A DNA stretch of 16,461 nt from Alphaproteobacteria bacterium (GTDB taxonomy: Bacteria; Pseudomonadota; Alphaproteobacteria; Rs-D84), in contig JAGCOQ010000021.1 in the NCBI GenBank assembly GCA_017642625.1, positions 1 through 16,461 of the forward strand, written 5' to 3'. A program made the position numbers and the translations under genes. The notes below the pieces were generated by a model that did not search any database, had not been told where the DNA came from, and saw only the letters and a program-made list of their open reading frames with translations. Of this stretch, positions 14,331-16,461 are shown one piece after another (position 1 is the first letter of the stretch; each line of letters opens with the position of its first letter).

Positions 14331-14342
14331 ATAAATAATACA

Positions 14343-14370
14343 TTGATTTTTTGAAGTTTGATGCGATAAT
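14343..14370 (+). promoter_or_regulatory. Possible promoter of the tiny transcription unit
   Basis: TTGATT (14343-14348), 16-base spacer, GATAAT (14365-14370), pointing to the plus strand where only the seven-codon ORF and a hairpin follow. Confidence 0.4.
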
Positions 14371-14406
14371 TGGCGGGTTTTAATAAGAATACAAAAGGTG
14401 TTATAT

Positions 14407-14427
14407 ATGAGTTTGCGGTTTCGTTAA
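14407..14427 (+). CDS. Putative six-residue micro-ORF (MSLRFR)
   Basis: ATG at 14407 with AAAAGG 8 bases upstream, six sense codons and TAA, which runs directly into the hairpin at 14427-14452. With the possible promoter at 14343 this makes a self-contained transcript of about 75 bases. It could be a leader-type or regulatory peptide, a small RNA with a chance ORF, or the remnant of a deleted gene. Coding evidence for so few codons is necessarily thin. Confidence 0.3.
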   Translation: MSLRFR

Positions 14428-14452
14428 AAAACGCACCGTTCGGTGCGTTTTT
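14427..14452. terminator. Bidirectional terminator after the ferredoxin gene and micro-ORF
   Basis: An A-run, ACGCACC-GTTC-GGTGCGT, then a T-run. It ends the minus-strand ferredoxin transcript and the putative plus-strand micro-transcript. Confidence 0.85.
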
Positions 14453-14453
14453 C

Positions 14454-14630
14454 TTATTCTGCCTTGATTGCATTTACCGGACACATTGCAGCGCAGGTGC
14501 CACATGAAACGCATTTTGCAGGGTCTATTTTGCATTTGCCGTCGGCGTCAACACTGATTGCGCCCATTGGGCAAACGCCCGCGCAGGTATGACAACCCAT
14601 GCATTGTGATTTATCAATTTTATATGCCAT
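14454..14630 (-). CDS. Clostridial-type 2[4Fe-4S] ferredoxin
   Basis: 58 residues, starting MAYKIDKSQC behind an AAAGGAAA ribosome-binding site. It holds two complete cluster motifs, C10-x2-C13-x2-C16-x3-C20-P and C40-x2-C43-x2-C46-x3-C50-P, in the symmetrical arrangement of small low-potential bacterial ferredoxins; Cys33 is extra. It would carry electrons in the cytoplasm, for example with pyruvate:ferredoxin oxidoreductase, hydrogenase or a similar enzyme, none of which is in the window. It lies 20 bases downstream of the Bax-inhibitor-1 gene on the same strand with no terminator between, so the two may be co-transcribed. Its short length makes it easy to miss. Function is certain at family level; the partner is unknown. 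Confidence 0.93.
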   Translation of the reverse strand: MAYKIDKSQCMGCHTCAGVCPMGAISVDADGKCKIDPAKCVSCGTCAAMCPVNAIKAE

Positions 14631-14650
14631 TTTACTTTCCTTTGTTTTTA

Positions 14651-15361
14651 TTAATTGCGGTTGAACAGGCTTAAAATATATTGGAACATTGCAACGAATG
14701 AAATATACAGGTGTAATGCGCCCAATACAGCCAACTGATTCTTTTGTGTGTCATCACCGACATAGTTATAAGCGGACTTTAACGCCTGCATATCATACGC
14801 GGTGAACAATGCGAATACCAATACGCCAATCAGGCATACGATTGTTCCAAATGATCCGCCCATAAGTGTCGGCCAAATGAACGAAGCCAAGCCCACCAAG
14901 ATTAAGCCAATCATGCCCATGAACAAGAATATGCGTAAAAAGGACAGGTCGCGAACGGTTTTATACCCGAACAGTGCCATGCATCCGAACATAACCGCCG
15001 CAATCACAAATGCGAACAGTATCGTAAACGGATTGTTTGTTATGGAAATCAACAACAGTGGCGTCATTACAATACCCATCATTGCCGCATACAAAGCCAA
15101 CAATAAACCAGCGGTCAGTGGCTTTAAATGAAACGCGCGAACCTGTGCCCAGATGGACAGTGCCAGCCCGCCAAACAGCAATATGTAATAAAACGCCGAC
15201 AATCCAGTTGCGGTGAATAATGTCGTCCACAGTGGCGTTGCCAATGTTAAAAATGATGCGATTGCAGTTAATCCGACCGCGCCAAACATTAACGCAAATA
15301 CACGTTTCAGGTAAAGCGACATACCGTCGGCAGTCCGCAGAGATTTTGTTGTTGTTGACAT
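14651..15361 (-). CDS. Bax inhibitor-1 / YccA-family membrane protein
   Basis: 236 residues with a cytoplasmic N-terminus of about 20 residues and seven hydrophobic segments, the usual bacterial BI-1 (YbhL/YccA) topology and length. Family marks include LYLKRVFALMFGAVGLTAI near the start, the aspartate-containing TAYDMQALK in the last third, and a final helix ALHLYISFVAMFQYILSLF. Bacterial members act as pH-sensitive calcium leak channels (BsYetJ) or interact with FtsH (YccA); which applies here cannot be told. The start follows AAGGAG. The promoter (15387-15415) faces away from the 154-residue unknown gene, and the ferredoxin gene follows closely on the same strand. Confidence 0.9.
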   Translation of the reverse strand: MSTTTKSLRTADGMSLYLKRVFALMFGAVGLTAIASFLTLATPLWTTLFTATGLSAFYYILLFGGLALSIWAQVRAFHLKPLTAGLLLALYAAMMGIVMTPLLLISITNNPFTILFAFVIAAVMFGCMALFGYKTVRDLSFLRIFLFMGMIGLILVGLASFIWPTLMGGSFGTIVCLIGVLVFALFTAYDMQALKSAYNYVGDDTQKNQLAVLGALHLYISFVAMFQYILSLFNRN

Positions 15362-15386
15362 AATTTTCTCCTTGTTATTTGATATT

Positions 15387-15415
15387 TATATAATACAATA
15401 GCCCTGCTAATTCAA
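15387..15415 (-). promoter_or_regulatory. Promoter of the BI-1 gene, overlapping a plus-strand -10
   Basis: On the minus strand TTGAAT (15415-15410), 17-base spacer, TATATA (15392-15387). On the plus strand TATAAT at 15389-15394 overlaps it and may serve the gene at 15434, so the divergent promoters share DNA and could compete. Confidence 0.55.
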
Positions 15416-15433
15416 GAATAAAAGGATAATAAA

Positions 15434-15898
15434 ATGTCAATGAATTATACACCGAGTGGTTTGAGCAATATCTCTAAGGTCGGTCGGGAATCACATCGTA
15501 AAAAGATGGAAGATGCTGAAACATTAAGCGGTATGTTGTCTTCGGATGAAATCGGACAACTTATTGAACACGGCATCAACAATATTACGAAAAACCAAGA
15601 AGCATGCGCCAAAGAAAGTGCATGTTCCGCGCCAGATGCAAAGCGCATCGCAAGATACAATCAAAATATCGAAGATTGCATTGAATCTATTGGTAACCAT
15701 TTAAGAAAACTGAACGCCAGCGAAGAAGTTGTGGCGGAAGTATGTGAATATGTTAGAAAAGGCGATTATGCCCAAGTCACATTGAAAGTTTTGGAATTGA
15801 TGGTGAAAAAGAACCCTGTGGCGCATAGCAGAAAGTATAAACAAGCATTACAGATGGTTGCCGCGGCAAAACAAAGAACATTACAACCACAAAAATAA
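15434..15898 (+). CDS. Unknown helical cytoplasmic protein
   Basis: 154 residues, starting behind AAAGGA; an in-frame ATG at 15440 is the alternative. The sequence is hydrophilic and looks almost fully helical (LSSDEIGQLIEHGINNITKN; ARYNQNIEDCIESIGNHLRKL; QVTLKVLELMVKKN), without signal peptide or membrane segment. Four cysteines lie in the middle third and one further on. I do not recognise a domain. It is divergent from the BI-1 gene and stands 15 bases before lgt, so it is probably the first gene of the lgt operon, which makes a housekeeping or envelope-linked role possible but unproven. Confidence 0.75.
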   Translation: MSMNYTPSGLSNISKVGRESHRKKMEDAETLSGMLSSDEIGQLIEHGINNITKNQEACAKESACSAPDAKRIARYNQNIEDCIESIGNHLRKLNASEEVVAEVCEYVRKGDYAQVTLKVLELMVKKNPVAHSRKYKQALQMVAAAKQRTLQPQK

Positions 15899-15913
15899 AC
15901 TGGAACAATAACA

Positions 15914-16461
15914 GTGGCGATAGTAATTGACCCGATTTCCCCCGTCGCATTCAGCCTTTTGGGGCTGGATGTGCGGTGGTATGCGCTGGCCTATATCGTC
16001 GGATTCTTGTTCGGATACTGGTTGTTCAAGAAAATGTTGCTGTCACCGAAATGCGCGGTGCAGATGACGAAAAAGCAGGTTGACGATCTGCTGACTTACG
16101 TGATTATGGGGGTCGTGTTGGGCGGCCGTTTGGGTTATGTGTTATTCTATAACCCTTTATTTTTTATCTCTCACCCATTGGAAATATTTGCGGTTTGGCA
16201 TGGTGGCATGAGTTTTCATGGCGGTCTGGCGGGCGTGTTGGTTGCGACTTGGTTGTTCGCGCGCCAAAACAAGATGCGCATGTGGTCGTTGCTGGATATG
16301 ATGGCGGTTGTCACACCAATCGGATTACTGTGTGGGCGTATCGCGAATTTTATTAATATGGAGGTTATGGGTCGTCCAACCGACGTTCCATGGGGCGTTG
16401 TCTTTAATGGTCAGACAATGATTCCGCGCCACCCCAGCCCAATTTACGAAGGTTTCGGCGA
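15914..16461 (+). CDS. lgt: Prolipoprotein diacylglyceryl transferase (3' truncated)
   Basis: 182 codons are present and the frame is open at the window edge. Lgt transfers diacylglycerol from phosphatidylglycerol to the lipobox cysteine of prolipoproteins in the inner membrane. Visible family features: VRWYALAYIVGFLFG (20-34), LGGRLGYVLFYN (69-80), WHGGMSFHGG (95-104) with the conserved His, the Lgt signature GRIANFINMEVMGRPTDVPW (141-160), and RHPSPIYEGFG (172-182). The start is GTG at 15914: no ATG in the frame lies upstream, and the protein begins at the normal family position. The ribosome-binding site is poor, so coupling to the preceding gene is likely. The cysteine-rich lipoprotein at 5695 would be a client. 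Confidence 0.96.
   Translation, partial: MAIVIDPISPVAFSLLGLDVRWYALAYIVGFLFGYWLFKKMLLSPKCAVQMTKKQVDDLLTYVIMGVVLGGRLGYVLFYNPLFFISHPLEIFAVWHGGMSFHGGLAGVLVATWLFARQNKMRMWSLLDMMAVVTPIGLLCGRIANFINMEVMGRPTDVPWGVVFNGQTMIPRHPSPIYEGFG

Noticed and set aside
1..16461. CRISPR array or insertion sequence
   Set aside because: No regularly spaced repeats, no transposase-like protein and no paired terminal inverted repeats were seen.

Overview
The window looks like a chromosome segment of a Gram-negative bacterium. It carries lgt, two signal-peptide outer-membrane beta-barrels ending in Phe, a lipoprotein and a CvpA-family protein. Compact convergent genes sharing bidirectional hairpins, TTGnnn/TATAAT-type promoters, and a moderate-to-low GC content fit a host-associated alphaproteobacterium, perhaps one of the uncultured gut lineages (RF32/Rs-D84-like). 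That placement is inference from protein style, not a search. L-lactate dehydrogenase and a clostridial-type 2[4Fe-4S] ferredoxin suggest fermentative or low-oxygen metabolism.

Layout. 1-1600: the tail of an unknown plus-strand gene, then minus-strand genes for a small acetyltransferase-like protein and L-lactate dehydrogenase. 1553-2990: an operon with a secreted thioredoxin-fold protein (CPHC) and a CvpA-family membrane protein. The first gene ends at a run of ten A's, and a one-base slip there would add a C-terminal membrane anchor that fills the gap to cvpA. 3004-6708: an accessory-looking islet of five genes: an unknown charged protein, an HNH/zinc-finger nuclease-like protein, and a three-gene operon (two-TM protein, cysteine-rich lipoprotein, basic protein). 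Three of its transcription units end in almost the same terminator hairpin, and the islet abuts the 3' end of tRNA-Thr(UGU).

6715-8160: tRNA-Thr(UGU) is divergent from trhP (yegQ), a U32-family protein whose relatives start hydroxylation of U34 in tRNAs such as this one. 8159-12910: a basic unknown protein on the minus strand, then two outer-membrane beta-barrels, the second apparently co-transcribed with a large exported glycine-zipper protein. 12909-15361: minus-strand glycyl-tRNA synthetase of the single-chain type, a tiny ORF/hairpin transcription unit, a 58-residue ferredoxin and a Bax-inhibitor-1 family protein. 15434-16461: a small unknown gene followed by lgt, which runs off the window.

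I see no CRISPR array, transposase, integrase or IS end. Every intergenic stretch is under 300 bases. The points most worth a second look are the A10 frameshift and membrane anchor, the islet with repeated terminators, and the exported glycine-zipper protein behind the beta-barrel.
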